Assembly (NCBI GenBank): GCA_002762915.1
Contig: PCYF01000033.1
Coordinates: 1 to 7,156 of the forward strand
Source of the DNA: Candidatus Woesearchaeota archaeon CG10_big_fil_rev_8_21_14_0_10_32_9
GTDB taxonomy: Archaea; Nanobdellota; Nanobdellia; Woesearchaeales; 21-14-0-10-32-9
Length of the DNA stretch: 7,156 bases
Direction: 5' to 3'
Shown: positions 5,955 to 7,156 of the stretch, piece by piece
How the letters are laid out: each line of letters begins with the position of its first letter
How positions within the stretch are numbered: the stretch's first letter is position 1
Program-made: the position numbers and the translations under genes
Notes under the pieces: generated by a model
Told to the model about the DNA's origin: nothing
Database searches by the model: none
The model's input: only the letters and a program-made list of their open reading frames with translations

Positions 5955-6452
5955 ATGAATATTAACAAATGGAAATTCTGGAAAAAACTAGATACGGGCT
6001 TAGGTTGGAAAGGAAATACAACTTCTTTTGATAGAGAAATAGTTGATTCACTACACACCTCGTTTAATAATTTTCAAAGAAAAATCTACAACTATAACAA
6101 AAAAATGAACGATCTTAGAAAAACCACTGAGCACGCAGAATTTATTATGGACTTTCTAGAAGAAACTCATGAAGCTAAAAAAATAGAAAAAAATCGCAAA
6201 CAAAAAGCTCTAGATGAAATGCAAGATGCACTTCAAAAAGAATTTAAAATGCTGTCTTCAGAAAGAGAAGAATTTCAAAGAGAATTTAATTCAATGAACT
6301 GCTTCAGAGAAGATATTTTAAAACTTAAAGAACATAAAAAATCTGTAATTGAAAAAGATTTGGAACTATTACTTATACATGGATTTAATGCTCTTAAAAA
6401 TGCAACTGAAGAATTAAGTGAAATATCAACATATTTATCAAACAATTATTAA
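5955..6452 (+). CDS. 165-aa coiled-coil protein between gatD and gatE
   Basis: I do not recognise this protein. It starts 2 nt after the gatD stop and ends 8 nt before gatE. It has no clear Shine-Dalgarno site, so translation probably depends on coupling to gatD. The N-terminus (residues 1-20) is aromatic and basic (NKWKFWKKLDTGLGWKG) and could contact membrane or nucleic acid. Residues about 28-135 are almost wholly charged helix with heptad-like spacing (KKMNDLRKTTEHAEFIMDF, EMQDALQKEFKMLSSEREEF), interrupted near residues 113-118 (SMNCF). A final, more hydrophobic helix is at about 136-162 (LELLLIHGFNALKNATEEL). No enzymatic motif or membrane segment is visible. Its place inside the gatDE unit suggests shared expression. 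A role in tRNA amidation is possible but unsupported by sequence. Confidence 0.8.
   Translation: MNINKWKFWKKLDTGLGWKGNTTSFDREIVDSLHTSFNNFQRKIYNYNKKMNDLRKTTEHAEFIMDFLEETHEAKKIEKNRKQKALDEMQDALQKEFKMLSSEREEFQREFNSMNCFREDILKLKEHKKSVIEKDLELLLIHGFNALKNATEELSEISTYLSNNY
6431..6438 (+). promoter_or_regulatory. Possible internal TATA box for gatE
   Basis: ATATTTAT lies inside the last codons of the coiled-coil gene. Its centre is about 26 nt before ATG 6461, the same distance as the gatD box to its ATG. gatE has no SD site, which would fit a leaderless internal start. The region is so AT-rich that a chance match is likely. Confidence 0.25.
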
Positions 6453-6460
6453 TAAATAAA

Positions 6461-7156
6461 ATGAAACGCTACAAAGAAATAGGATTTATGTGCGGATTAG
6501 AAATACATCAGCAAATTGAAGGGAAAAAACTATTCTGTAATTGTCCAACTGAAATAAAAAAAGGAAACCCTGATTTTACATTCATAAGAAAACTACGTGC
6601 TTCTGCAGGGGAATCAGGAAAAGTAGACAAAGCAGCACAACACGAACTAGAAAAATCTAAATTCTTTGAATATCAAGGATATTATGATACTTGTTGCTTA
6701 GTTGAAATGGATGAAGAACCACCACAACCAGTAAACAAGGACGCATTAGAAGCAGCACTAATCATGACCAAACTTCTAAACATGAAAATAGCCGACTCAA
6801 TACAATTCATGAGAAAAACAGTAATAGACGGTTCGAACGTTTCAGGATTTCAAAGAACAGCATTGATTGGATATGATGGATACTTAGAAGTCAACGGAAG
6901 AAAAATTACCGTAGATAGTTTGTGCTTGGAAGAAGAAGCAGCACAAGTAGTAGAAAGAACAAAAGAAAAAGACACATACAATATTTCAAGATTGGGAATA
7001 CCTCTACTTGAAATTGCTACTGCTCCAGAAATAACAACTCCTGAAGAATGCAAAGAAGTTGCAGCACACATAGGAATGTTACTAAGAAGCACAGGCAAAT
7101 GCAAACGAGGAATAGGAAGCATAAGACAAGATGTAAATATCTCAATTAAAGGAGGA
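6461..7156 (+). CDS. gatE: Glutamyl-tRNA(Gln) amidotransferase subunit E, 5' part
   Basis: GatE is the ATP-dependent subunit that phosphorylates the glutamyl group on tRNA(Gln) and transamidates it with ammonia from GatD. The window ends after 232 codons of a protein usually a little over 600 aa, so the rest of the catalytic core and the tRNA-binding C-terminal domains are missing. The GatB/GatE family motifs present are CGLEIHQQI at 11-19, the CNC pair C26/C28, VIDGSNVSGFQRTALI at 121-136, LCLEEEAA at 154-161, and RGIGSIRQDVNISI at 216-229. ATG 6461 is chosen because the family N-terminus begins a few residues before GLEIHQQ. No SD site is visible upstream. It is probably cotranscribed with gatD and the coiled-coil gene, possibly also from an internal promoter. 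No frame disruption is seen. Confidence 0.96.
   Translation, partial: MKRYKEIGFMCGLEIHQQIEGKKLFCNCPTEIKKGNPDFTFIRKLRASAGESGKVDKAAQHELEKSKFFEYQGYYDTCCLVEMDEEPPQPVNKDALEAALIMTKLLNMKIADSIQFMRKTVIDGSNVSGFQRTALIGYDGYLEVNGRKITVDSLCLEEEAAQVVERTKEKDTYNISRLGIPLLEIATAPEITTPEECKEVAAHIGMLLRSTGKCKRGIGSIRQDVNISIKGG

Noticed and set aside
6850..7122. Minus-strand open frame of 90 codons opposite gatE
   Set aside because: It lies wholly antisense to the conserved GatE motifs, and its composition is that of a shadow frame. The same applies to the other minus-strand frames opposite the genes in this window.

Overview
The window looks like a piece of an AT-rich archaeal chromosome with every gene on the + strand. 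The clearest taxonomic evidence is gatD followed by gatE. GatDE is the archaea-specific amidotransferase that makes Gln-tRNA(Gln). The signals are also archaeal: a TATA box about 26 nt before the gatD ATG, GGAGGTGA-type Shine-Dalgarno sites, and oligo-T terminators without hairpins. The strong A+T bias, AGA/ATA codon preference and many unrecognisable short genes suggest a DPANN lineage (Woesearchaeota/Pacearchaeota-like). That placement is inference, not something the sequence proves.

Region 1 (1-2410) is a tight operon of unfamiliar genes. It holds the 3' end of a Gly-rich, probably beta-rich protein (3-197). Next is a 294-aa protein whose C-terminus carries HAD-like motifs and whose N-terminus looks like a degenerate receiver domain (207-1091). 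It is followed by a 170-aa protein of unknown function (1110-1622) and a helical 263-aa protein (1619-2410). Each downstream gene has its own Shine-Dalgarno site, and the last two overlap by ATGA. A run of T-tracts closes the operon.

Region 2 (2411-4602) is one monocistronic gene of 666 aa. It has eight diverged repeats of about 65 aa, each ending in a W/Y..AL..AG[IFL] signature like that of the homing-endonuclease-associated (HNH_repeat) family. They are followed by a segment that reads like sigma-70 region 2 and an acidic tail. It ends at a T-tract almost identical to the one closing region 1. This is the most novel element of the window: a possible sequence-specific DNA-binding protein with a bacterial-sigma-like module in an archaeon.

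Region 3 (4603-7156) is the Gln-tRNA module. GatD (4660-5952) appears to be transcribed from a strong TATA box as a leaderless mRNA. A 165-aa coiled-coil protein (5955-6452) sits between gatD and gatE. gatE (6461 onward) is cut by the window end after 232 codons. GatD releases ammonia from glutamine, and GatE uses it with ATP to convert Glu-tRNA(Gln) to Gln-tRNA(Gln). The role of the intervening gene is unknown.

No tRNA, rRNA, CRISPR array, insertion sequence or integrase was seen. The only non-coding stretches are 2411-2564 and 4566-4659. Both are described below.
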